Shown here piece by piece: positions 16,160 to 22,633 of a DNA stretch of 23,954 nucleotides. Origin of the DNA: Chloroflexi bacterium RBG_19FT_COMBO_55_16. Lineage in GTDB: Bacteria > Chloroflexota > Anaerolineae > Anaerolineales > UBA4823. Numbering within the stretch: position 1 is the first letter of the stretch; every line of letters starts with the position of its first letter. The notes beneath the pieces were generated by a model. The model was not told the DNA's origin and searched no databases. It saw only the letters and a program-made list of their open reading frames with translations. The translations under genes and the position numbers were made by a program. The stretch lies in contig MGOK01000105.1 of the NCBI GenBank assembly GCA_001795335.1, positions 953 to 24,906 of the forward strand. Reading direction: 5' to 3'.

Positions 16160-17648
16160 CCGGGTGGCGTTGCTCCTAGCTTGTCTAGCCGGCCTTTCTC
16201 TGGGTGGGTACTTGCTCGCCAGCTGGGTTATGTTCCGCCCGGGATTTCCGCTGGACGATGCCTGGATTCACCAGACTTACGCTCGCAATCTGGCAGAAAG
16301 GGGTGAGTGGGCGTTCCTTCCTGGCCAACCTTCGGCAGGCTCTACTGCTCCTCTGTGGTCATTACTGCTGGTGTTTGGCTATTATATTAGATTGGGGCCA
16401 TATATCTGGACTTTTTTGCTGGGATGGGGATTACTGTGGGCTCTGGCAATGGTTGGGGCTGATGGATTTGGGGTGTTGCTGCTAGATCGCCATAATTTGC
16501 GAGTCTGGGCGGGGGTGCTGCTTATTCTCGAGTGGCACCTGGTCTGGTCAGCAGGCTCGGGAATGGAAACCTTGCTAATGGGTTTGCTAATTTTGGTTGT
16601 GCTGGTCTGGTTAGTGCGGTTGGATTCGCCTGAAACCGAAGGGCCTCCAAAAGGGGATTGGAGAAAATGGTTCGGGATCGGGGGGTTGATTGGCCTGATC
16701 AGCTGGGTGCGACCGGATGGGCTGACCTTGCTCGGGCCATTGGGATGGGTGTTGATTATGGGGAAGGGGACAACCAAGACAAAACTACGCATAGCCATGC
16801 TAGCTGGGGTAGGTTTTGCGCTTGGCTTCTTGCCATACCTGCTCTTTAATCAAGCGCTAGCCGGAGAATGGTGGCCCAATACTTTTTATGCCAAGCAAGC
16901 TGAATATGCTGCCCTGCAGGAAGCCGCCTTTTGGCGACGCTATTTGGAACAAGCCAGGCTACTCATCGTGGGAGTGGGCGTTTTGCTTCTACCAGGGTTC
17001 ACCTGGTTTACATGGCAGTCTGTCCGGCGCAGAGCGTGGGGTGTGCTGGGTGGCATTCTTTGGGTCATCGGTTATCTTGGCATATATGCCTGGCGTCTAC
17101 CGGTGACCTACCAGCATGGGCGATATATCATACCAGCAGTGCCAGTCTTCATCCTTTGGGGGTTTACCGGGCTTGCAGACTTACTCCATCAAGAATCACT
17201 AATTGGCAAGTGGCGCATTGTCCGTCCGGCGGTACTTATGGCTGTCTTGGCGGTGGTTTTGGCCTTCTGGAGTTTGGGGGCGCGGGCTTATGCCCTGGAT
17301 GTAGCTGTGATCGAGAGTGAGATGGTCGATACAGCCCGCTGGGTGGCAGGTAATACCGATCCGGAATCATTGATCGCTGCGCACGATATTGGCGCATTAG
17401 GGTATTTCAGCAAGCGTAGTCTGCTCGATTTGGCCGGATTAATTTCTCCAGAAGTGATCCCGTATATCCGAGATGAGGATGCCATGGCGGCTTACCTGGA
17501 CAAGCAAGGTGCAGATTATCTGGTCACCTTTCCAGGATGGTATCCTCATCTGGTTAATCGGGCAACTCTGATTTACACATCTAGCGGTCGATTTAGCCCC
17601 CTGTTGAATGGAGAGAATATGGCGATCTATGCTTGGATAAATCCTTAG
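16143..17648 (+). CDS. GT-C-like polytopic membrane protein, last of the array
   Basis: A 501-residue protein with about eleven hydrophobic segments. The first outside loop reads FPLDDAWIHQTYARNLA (D38-D39), then PGQPSAGSTAPLW, a strongly conserved pair of motifs in a GT39-like family of Chloroflexota and relatives. The C-terminal soluble region has IAAHDIGALGYFSKRSLLDL and a closing hydrophobic-poor domain, also typical of the family. ATG 16143 is preferred to the GTG at 16140; either way the gene overlaps the previous stop by about 8 bases and relies on coupled translation. The first codons lie in a period-7 repeat. Role: probably transfers a sugar from a lipid carrier on the outer face of the membrane; specificity unknown. 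Confidence 0.77.
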   Translation: MTDHRFRVALLLACLAGLSLGGYLLASWVMFRPGFPLDDAWIHQTYARNLAERGEWAFLPGQPSAGSTAPLWSLLLVFGYYIRLGPYIWTFLLGWGLLWALAMVGADGFGVLLLDRHNLRVWAGVLLILEWHLVWSAGSGMETLLMGLLILVVLVWLVRLDSPETEGPPKGDWRKWFGIGGLIGLISWVRPDGLTLLGPLGWVLIMGKGTTKTKLRIAMLAGVGFALGFLPYLLFNQALAGEWWPNTFYAKQAEYAALQEAAFWRRYLEQARLLIVGVGVLLLPGFTWFTWQSVRRRAWGVLGGILWVIGYLGIYAWRLPVTYQHGRYIIPAVPVFILWGFTGLADLLHQESLIGKWRIVRPAVLMAVLAVVLAFWSLGARAYALDVAVIESEMVDTARWVAGNTDPESLIAAHDIGALGYFSKRSLLDLAGLISPEVIPYIRDEDAMAAYLDKQGADYLVTFPGWYPHLVNRATLIYTSSGRFSPLLNGENMAIYAWINP

Positions 17649-17703
17649 TATAATTTTTCCGCTAACACCAGGCATTTTAAACCTGTAGGAACATATTATT
17701 TTG

Positions 17704-17732
17704 TTGCCCGTAAAAACTACCTGTGCTATACT
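17704..17732 (+). promoter_or_regulatory. Candidate promoter of the two-component operon
   Basis: TTGCCC (17704-17709) and TATACT (17727-17732) are 17 bases apart. Expected start near 17739, so the whole palindromic element at 17741-17826 would be transcribed as a leader of about 124 bases ahead of the response regulator. Confidence 0.5.
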
Positions 17733-17740
17733 TCCTAAGT

Positions 17741-17826
17741 ATTTATCCGAAAAATAAAGGGGGTCGGGGTGTGTGGCGGTGCTTTGCGCCGCCACACACC
17801 CCACTCTCCCAAATTTTCGGATAGGT
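17741..17826. repeat. Large two-tier palindromic element
   Basis: Outer arms TATCCGAAAA (17744-17753) and TTTTCGGATA (17814-17823) are perfect complements and extend by wobble pairs to 17741 and 17826. Inside, GGGGTGTGTGGCGG (17766-17779) pairs fully with CCGCCACACACCCC (17789-17802); with a G-T pair and two further pairs this gives about 17 pairs closed by a TTT loop. No T-run directly follows the inner stem, so it is a poor intrinsic terminator. It may be a REP/MITE-like mobile palindrome or a structured mRNA leader. Confidence 0.75.
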
Positions 17827-17862
17827 TCTAAGTAACAGCTTATCCGCGGGAGTGAGAATCAC

Positions 17863-18564
17863 ATGAACGAAGTAACCATCGTGGTCGTCGACGATCACCC
17901 GCTTTTTCGGCAAGGGGTTATCGATACCTTATCGCTGGAGCCGGATTTATCTATCATTGGTGAGGCAACCAGTGGAGAAGAAGCGCTGGAGTTGATCCGC
18001 CGCCTGCAACCGCATGTGGCGGTAGTTGATGTGAATCTACCAGGAATGAATGGACAGCAGGTTACGCAGGAGGTAATCAAAGAAAAGCTTTCCACCCGTG
18101 TAATTCTGTTAACTGCCTATGATGATGCCGAGCAGAAATTACATGCGATCCGTGTGGGTGCTGCTGCATATTGCGTTAAGGATGTAAAGCCTGAAACACT
18201 GGCGAAAATTGTTCGGGAGGTAGTCAGCGGTTACTTTGTGGTAGGCGAAGAGACAATGAGTCCTGAGGAACTTCAGCGTTGGCTGATTCCAGTAACCTCG
18301 GCTGATTGGCGGTCCAGCAGCGATCTGGGTGAACCATTTGAGCCGCTCTCCAGGCGGGAAATGGAAGTCTTAGGGTTAGTTACGCACGGATTGAGTAATA
18401 AAGAGATCGCCACAACATTGACAATCAGTCATCAGACAGTGAAGAATCACGTCACCTCGATCTTGAGAAAATTGGGGGTTGAAGATCGTACCCAAGCCGC
18501 GCTATATGCTCTGCGGAGAGGCTGGGTTCGCTTGCAGGATGAAAGTAAGCAAGGTGAGGAATGA
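17863..18564 (+). CDS. LuxR/NarL-family response regulator (DegU-like)
   Basis: A 233-residue two-domain regulator. The receiver domain (about 4-120) has the acidic pair D10-D11, phospho-acceptor D56 in VVDVNLPGMNG, switch T84 and K106 in CVKD. The output domain (about 160-222) is a LuxR-type helix-turn-helix with PLSRREMEVL, GLSNKEIATTLTISHQTVKNH and LRKLGVEDRTQA. All catalytic receiver residues are present. ATG 17863 has GGGAG 10 bases upstream. Its TGA overlaps the next start (ATGA), so it is co-translated with the kinase, its probable partner. Its targets are unknown, but the pilin promoter begins directly after this operon and carries repeated half-sites. Confidence 0.93.
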   Translation: MNEVTIVVVDDHPLFRQGVIDTLSLEPDLSIIGEATSGEEALELIRRLQPHVAVVDVNLPGMNGQQVTQEVIKEKLSTRVILLTAYDDAEQKLHAIRVGAAAYCVKDVKPETLAKIVREVVSGYFVVGEETMSPEELQRWLIPVTSADWRSSSDLGEPFEPLSRREMEVLGLVTHGLSNKEIATTLTISHQTVKNHVTSILRKLGVEDRTQAALYALRRGWVRLQDESKQGEE

Positions 18565-19646
18565 GCCTCAAGGCTTCACGAGTCAACGGTTCACTTATGA
18601 ACTCGGGTGAGACCGACTCCTGGCAGGACCTGCGCGCCGAGGTTGGCCAGCAACTGGAACAGACCCGCCAACAGCTCAAAGAGGTCAACCTCTTTTTAGA
18701 GCAAAGCCAAATCGAAGTCAATCGACTGACGCACCGCAACGCGACAGCAACTGGGAATCTACAGAAGATTTATGCTCATTTCGACAGCCTACCGAGGGAG
18801 GAGATTCGCGCGGCTTATGAAGCAACTCTGGACACTCAACAACGGTTATTCATCATGCGAGGCCAGTTGGAAAAGCTGCAAAGCGACCAGATACACCTGC
18901 AACGACAGTTGACATTGTTAGACCAGCTGTCTAAGTTGATGGAAAACGGCCAATCCCGCAATGCAATATCTACAAGCCGGATTGCCACTGTGGAATTCCT
19001 GGAAATGCTGATCCAGGCCCAGGAGGCTGAACGGCAGCGTCTCTCACGTCAGATGCACGATGGTCCAGCGCAAACCTTGTCGAACTTAATCTTAGAAACC
19101 GAGATCGCGATGCGCCTATTCGATGTGGATCAGGCCAAGGCTTATGAGGAATTGGTAAATTTAAAGAACTCAGCCACCGCGACTTTCCAACAAGTGCGCG
19201 ATTATATCTTCGAACTGCGTCCGATGATGCTCGATGACCTAGGCTTGATCCCGACTATCAAGAAATACACCTCGGCGATCAAAGAACAATCTGGTATTGA
19301 CATTCATCTGGCGATGACCGGTACAGAACGACGATTAGAGTCGTATCTTGAAGTGATGATATTCCGAGCGGTTCAAGAGCTACTTAGTAACGCTGTTGAC
19401 CACAGCCAGGCCAGTCAGGTCAAGATCCAGGTCGATCTCATGGATACCGAGGTAAGAGTCGCTGTTGAAGATAATGGGCGCGGTTTTGACACCGGGGGTC
19501 TGGACCGAGAACAAGGGATGGGATTGAAAGTCATTCAGGAAAGGGTTGGAATGGTCGGTGGTACTTTCAAATTGGACAGCCAGGTTGGGGATGGTACACG
19601 CGTCCAGTTCGTGGTGGAAGCTGTAACCCCTGCACTCGATAATTAA
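18561..19646 (+). CDS. Cytoplasmic sensor histidine kinase, DegS-like (HisKA_3)
   Basis: A 361-residue kinase with no membrane segment. The N-terminal part (about 20-130) is a long predicted coiled coil rich in Gln, Leu and Glu, similar in layout to the DegS sensor region. The dimerisation/phospho-acceptor domain has EAERQRLSRQMHDGPAQTL with H166, then the FELRPMMLDDLGLIPTI patch typical of HisKA_3 kinases. The ATPase domain shows N277 (LLSNAVDHS), DNGRGF (304-309) and GMGL (319-322). It overlaps the response regulator stop by 4 bases. The lack of membrane or PAS domains suggests an intracellular signal, as for DegS. It should phosphorylate D56 of its neighbour. Confidence 0.92.
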   Translation: MSLKASRVNGSLMNSGETDSWQDLRAEVGQQLEQTRQQLKEVNLFLEQSQIEVNRLTHRNATATGNLQKIYAHFDSLPREEIRAAYEATLDTQQRLFIMRGQLEKLQSDQIHLQRQLTLLDQLSKLMENGQSRNAISTSRIATVEFLEMLIQAQEAERQRLSRQMHDGPAQTLSNLILETEIAMRLFDVDQAKAYEELVNLKNSATATFQQVRDYIFELRPMMLDDLGLIPTIKKYTSAIKEQSGIDIHLAMTGTERRLESYLEVMIFRAVQELLSNAVDHSQASQVKIQVDLMDTEVRVAVEDNGRGFDTGGLDREQGMGLKVIQERVGMVGGTFKLDSQVGDGTRVQFVVEAVTPALDN

Positions 19647-19654
19647 TTGTAAAT

Positions 19655-19705
19655 ATTCTTGCGTAAATGTAAGAATTAATTAATGACATTGCTATTGATT
19701 CTTAC
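19655..19705. promoter_or_regulatory. Three ATTCTTRC half-sites upstream of the pilin gene
   Basis: ATTCTTGC (19655-19662), its near-complement GTAAGAAT (19669-19676) and ATTCTTAC (19698-19705). Copies two and three are perfect inverted repeats. The third overlaps the -35 element. This looks like an operator array for a dimeric regulator; the first pair could also act as an AT-rich hairpin ending the kinase transcript. Confidence 0.45.
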
Positions 19706-19723
19706 CTCCCTTTTCTCTATAAT
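19695..19723 (+). promoter_or_regulatory. Near-consensus promoter of flp
   Basis: TTGATT (19695-19700), 17-base spacer, TATAAT (19718-19723), the consensus -10. Expected start near 19730, giving a leader of about 54 bases. It is the best sigma-70 promoter in the window and fits high pilin expression. Confidence 0.7.
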
Positions 19724-19767
19724 CTAGGCAACTTCGCAGGTAAGCAAGATAGATTATTATGAAAAGG

Positions 19768-19777
19768 AAGGAGGTGA
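19768..19777 (+). promoter_or_regulatory. Perfect ribosome binding site of flp
   Basis: AAGGAGGTGA matches the full complement of the 16S 3' end, 6 bases before the ATG. No other gene in the window has so strong a site. Confidence 0.8.
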
Positions 19778-19783
19778 AAAATC

Positions 19784-19930
19784 ATGTTGTCTACACTGAA
19801 AGAAAGAGGTCAGGGCCTCGTGGAGTATGCATTGATCCTTGTCTTGGTTGCAGTAGTCGTAATCGTTGTTCTCGCCCTGCTCGGCCCAGCTGTTGGTAAT
19901 ATCTTCAGCAACATTATGAGCGCTATCTAA
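19784..19930 (+). CDS. flp: Flp-family type IVb prepilin
   Basis: A 48-residue prepilin. The short basic leader MLSTLKERG is followed by QGLVEYALILVLVAVV: predicted prepilin peptidase cleavage after G9, leaving a mature protein with Glu5 and Tyr6, the hallmark of Flp pilins (G/x4EY). One hydrophobic helix spans about residues 14-34 and a short tail ends NIFSNIMSAI. Mature length is about 39 residues, small even for this family. It lies between a near-consensus promoter and a hairpin terminator, ahead of cpaB, so it is probably transcribed much more than the assembly genes. It is the major subunit of the Tad pilus. No prepilin peptidase gene is in the window. Confidence 0.92.
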   Translation: MLSTLKERGQGLVEYALILVLVAVVVIVVLALLGPAVGNIFSNIMSAI

Positions 19931-19964
19931 CCTGACATACAGAGCGGTGAAATCAACGCATTGG

Positions 19965-20008
19965 ACAGTGGGGCCCTGACACCAAACAGGGCCCTTACTG
20001 TTTCTGTT
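19965..20008 (+). terminator. Hairpin terminator or attenuator after flp
   Basis: GGGCCCTG (19971-19978) pairs with CAGGGCCC (19987-19994) around an 8-base loop; ACAGT (19965-19969) and ACTGT (19997-20001) extend the stem past a small bulge. It is followed by a T-rich run (TTCTGTT). Likely a partial stop that keeps pilin mRNA in excess over cpaBEF. Confidence 0.7.
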
Positions 20009-20046
20009 AGGCTTGCAAGCTTGATAGCTTTACCCCCCTTCTCGGC

Positions 20047-20074
20047 TTGACTTTTCCTCCATATATCGTATGAT
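20047..20074 (+). promoter_or_regulatory. Candidate promoter of cpaB
   Basis: TTGACT (20047-20052), 16-base spacer, TATGAT (20069-20074). Expected start near 20081, 35 bases before the cpaB ATG. It would give the assembly genes their own expression beyond the flp terminator. Confidence 0.5.
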
Positions 20075-20115
20075 TGCGAAAAAGTATTTTTTTTCAAAAA
20101 GATTTGGAGGTTCCC

Positions 20116-21240
20116 ATGCGTCGAGGGCGAATATTTTTTTACCTGGCGTTTATCTTAATCCTAGGATTGGGTGCATTGGCGGTGATCTGGTTTAAAGTCC
20201 TAAAGCCAGTCAACCTGCCTGTTGTGGAGGCGACGCCCATGCCGGTGGTCGAAATGGTCGAAGTCGTTGTAGTCACGCAGCGCGTCCCGCGCGGCAGCGT
20301 GCTAAACGAGACCGTCCTGGGAAAGATCGAAATCCCACGCGACCTGTTCATCGAGGGATATTTCTCCGATCTTGCACAGGTAGTTGGCCGCCAAGCGAAA
20401 ATAGACCTTGAGGCGAACATGCTGCTGACCACCAGTATGGTGGTGGATAACTCGAACCTACTCTCCGCAACTGGTTCACTGGCGGCCTTATCGATTCCGA
20501 GGGGTATGGTGGCGGTGTCTATCCCGATCAGCCGGTTATCCAGCGTTTCTTACGCGCCACAGCCGGGCGACCATGTCAATGTGATCGCTTCCCTGATGAT
20601 CGTCGATCTGGATGTCGATTTCCAGTCCAGGCTACCTAACCAGGTGGCAATCATTATCGGGCCTGGACCGGTGAGCGAGAATGGTCCCATATCTCTGACA
20701 GCCAAAGTTGAGGGAGCCGCAGCTGGATCTTTTCTTGGGAAATCGGAAATCGACCCTCTCCTGCAGCAGACTTTATATATTGTGCCTTCGGAAGCTCAAA
20801 GGTCACGCCTGGTTAGCCAAGCCTTACTCCAGGACGTTGTAGTGTTGGGGTTGGGAGATTTTCCACGTGAGGATAAACTTCCAGAGCAGCCTACTCAGAC
20901 GGGGGAACTCCCAATAACCGAAGAGCCGCCAGTGGAGCCTGCACCGGAAAAGACGCCTCAGGCGCCTGCGTCCCTGCCGGAATATATCACTCTGATCGTG
21001 ACGCCGCAGGATGCAGTCACGCTCAATTACTTGATCTTCTCTGGCGCTCGACTGACCCTAGCGCTGCGTCCGGCTGGCGACGACACGCGTGTCCAGACAG
21101 AATCCGCAACCATGGATTTCCTATTAAAGCAATACAACATTCCGGTTCCTCTGAAGCTGCCTTATGGGTTGGAACCGCGGTGTGACGAGTTAGCTCAGCC
21201 TGGGCTGCCTTGTAAAGCCGAACCAACGCCAGAGCCATAA
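20116..21240 (+). CDS. cpaB: Tad pilus assembly protein CpaB/RcpC
   Basis: A 374-residue protein with one N-terminal membrane helix (about 5-28), then an SAF-like domain: VVVVTQRVPRGSVLNETVLG and IPRDLFIEGYFSDL, and further on VGRQAKIDLEANMLL (about 45-110), the core of CpaB/RcpC. The C-terminal RcpC domain includes GMVAVSIPISRLSSVSYAP-QPGDHVNVIA. A Pro/Glu-rich linker (about 255-290) splits the last beta domain, and the tail has two Cys (C356, C366) that could form a disulfide. ATG 20116 is chosen because GGAGG lies at 20106-20110; the TTG at 20074 overlaps the predicted -10. CpaB acts outside the membrane in Tad pilus assembly; in diderms it contacts the secretin, absent here. Confidence 0.88.
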   Translation: MRRGRIFFYLAFILILGLGALAVIWFKVLKPVNLPVVEATPMPVVEMVEVVVVTQRVPRGSVLNETVLGKIEIPRDLFIEGYFSDLAQVVGRQAKIDLEANMLLTTSMVVDNSNLLSATGSLAALSIPRGMVAVSIPISRLSSVSYAPQPGDHVNVIASLMIVDLDVDFQSRLPNQVAIIIGPGPVSENGPISLTAKVEGAAAGSFLGKSEIDPLLQQTLYIVPSEAQRSRLVSQALLQDVVVLGLGDFPREDKLPEQPTQTGELPITEEPPVEPAPEKTPQAPASLPEYITLIVTPQDAVTLNYLIFSGARLTLALRPAGDDTRVQTESATMDFLLKQYNIPVPLKLPYGLEPRCDELAQPGLPCKAEPTPEP

Positions 21241-21347
21241 ATATGCAAAGACTTCGGCAGTCGGATAAACTGAATTGGGTTCTCTAGACTTGTCGAGTCT
21301 GGCCTTCTTGGATAAAAGTAGAGAGCAGATAATATTGGAGTCATTTC

Positions 21348-22607
21348 ATGGGTGAAGGTGAAAAGATCAAGGTATTGATCGTTGACGATATCGCTGAAAC
21401 GCGCGAGAACATTCGTAAATTGTTGCAGTTTGAAAACGATATCGAGGTGGTTGGAGCAGCCCGCACCGGGAAAGAAGGGATCGAGCTGGCGAAGGAGATG
21501 CGGCCAGACGTCATCTTAATGGACATCAATATGCCAGATATGGATGGCATCACCGCGACTGAGACCATCCGGAGAGATATACCTTTCTCTCAGATCGTAA
21601 TCCTGTCTGTACAGGGTGACCCAAACTATATGCGCCGGGCGATGTTGGCTGGAGCGCGCGATTTTCTGACTAAACCACCCTCAGTGGACGAGATGACGGC
21701 TGCTATTCGCAATGCAGGTAGCATAGCCCTCGACGAACGCGCCAACGCGCGCCCAGCCTTTTCCGGCCAATCGGGGGTTGGGTTGGTTGGCTCGATGGGC
21801 TTACCCATAATTCACAACGGAAAGATCATTGTGGTGTACAGCCCAAAGGGAGGCACGGGGTGCACAACGATCGCCACCAATCTGGCGCTCACCTTGCAGA
21901 AAGATGATACTCCGGTCGTATTGGTGGATGGCGATATGCAGTACGGCGATGTGGGCGTGTTTCTCAATCAGCAAGGAAAGAACAGTATCGCAGATCTGGC
22001 TCCTAGAGCAGATGAGCTCGACCCGGAGATCGTTGAGGAAGTGATCCTCAACCATCCCGACTCTGGAATCAAAATCCTAACCTCCCCTTCCCGACCTGAA
22101 TACTCAGAAAGCGTAAGCGGAGCGCAATTTGGAAAGGTATTGGGATTTCTAAGCCACATGTTTACCTACGTAGTCATCGATGCTGCTTCATCGTTGACGG
22201 ACGTCACCCTGGCGGGGATCGACGCTGCTGACGTGATCGTGTTAATAACCACCCAGGAGATCCCGGCGCTCAAGGATGCCCGCCTTTTCCTCGATTTGTT
22301 GACCCAGCTTAAGATAGATCGATCCCGTGTGGTTTTCGTGATGAATCGCTACGACAAGCGAATCGGGATCACTCCAGAAAAAATCGGTGAGAGCTTCAAG
22401 CAGGAAATCCTGGCTGTCTTGCCGGCCGAGGAACGGGTAGTTATGCCCTCGATCAACCGCGGAGTGCCTTATATGTTAGGAGATAAATCCCGTCCAATCG
22501 CCCGCAGTTTCCTTGCGCTGACTGAAGCGGTCCGGCAGCGCCTGGCGAGCTTTGAACCGGAAGGAGCCTTCGAAAGGGCTGGAGCTAAGCGAAACGGGAA
22601 AAAATGA
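21348..22607 (+). CDS. cpaE: CpaE/TadZ-like pilus ATPase with N-terminal receiver domain
   Basis: A 419-residue fusion. The N-terminal receiver (about 7-122) keeps D13-D14, phospho-acceptor D59 (LMDINMPDMDG), S87 and K109, so it may really be phosphorylated, whereas many TadZ receivers are degenerate. The C-terminal half (about 158-400) is a MinD/ParA-like ATPase with VVYSPKGGTGCTTIATNLA: the signature Lys K167 is kept but the usual second P-loop Lys is Cys172, as expected for atypical TadZ P-loops. VLVDGDMQYGDVGVFL and the YVVIDAASSL Walker B follow. Role: localises the Tad machinery at its site of assembly. GGAG at 21337-21340 is 7 bases before the ATG; the gap to cpaB is 107 bases and to cpaF 26. 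Confidence 0.9.
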   Translation: MGEGEKIKVLIVDDIAETRENIRKLLQFENDIEVVGAARTGKEGIELAKEMRPDVILMDINMPDMDGITATETIRRDIPFSQIVILSVQGDPNYMRRAMLAGARDFLTKPPSVDEMTAAIRNAGSIALDERANARPAFSGQSGVGLVGSMGLPIIHNGKIIVVYSPKGGTGCTTIATNLALTLQKDDTPVVLVDGDMQYGDVGVFLNQQGKNSIADLAPRADELDPEIVEEVILNHPDSGIKILTSPSRPEYSESVSGAQFGKVLGFLSHMFTYVVIDAASSLTDVTLAGIDAADVIVLITTQEIPALKDARLFLDLLTQLKIDRSRVVFVMNRYDKRIGITPEKIGESFKQEILAVLPAEERVVMPSINRGVPYMLGDKSRPIARSFLALTEAVRQRLASFEPEGAFERAGAKRNGKK

Positions 22608-22633
22608 GGGCCGGATTCTTGGAGACTTGACGT

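Noticed and set aside
20074..20115. TTG start for cpaB
   Set aside because: It overlaps the predicted -10 and places the GGAGG site within the coding region; ATG 20116 is better.
21286..21300. AGACT-tgtcg-AGTCT as a terminator between cpaB and cpaE
   Set aside because: The stem has only five pairs and no T-run follows.
21305..21333. TTCTTG-17-GATAAT as a promoter for cpaE
   Set aside because: The transcript would start about at the ribosome binding site, leaving almost no leader; the match is weak.
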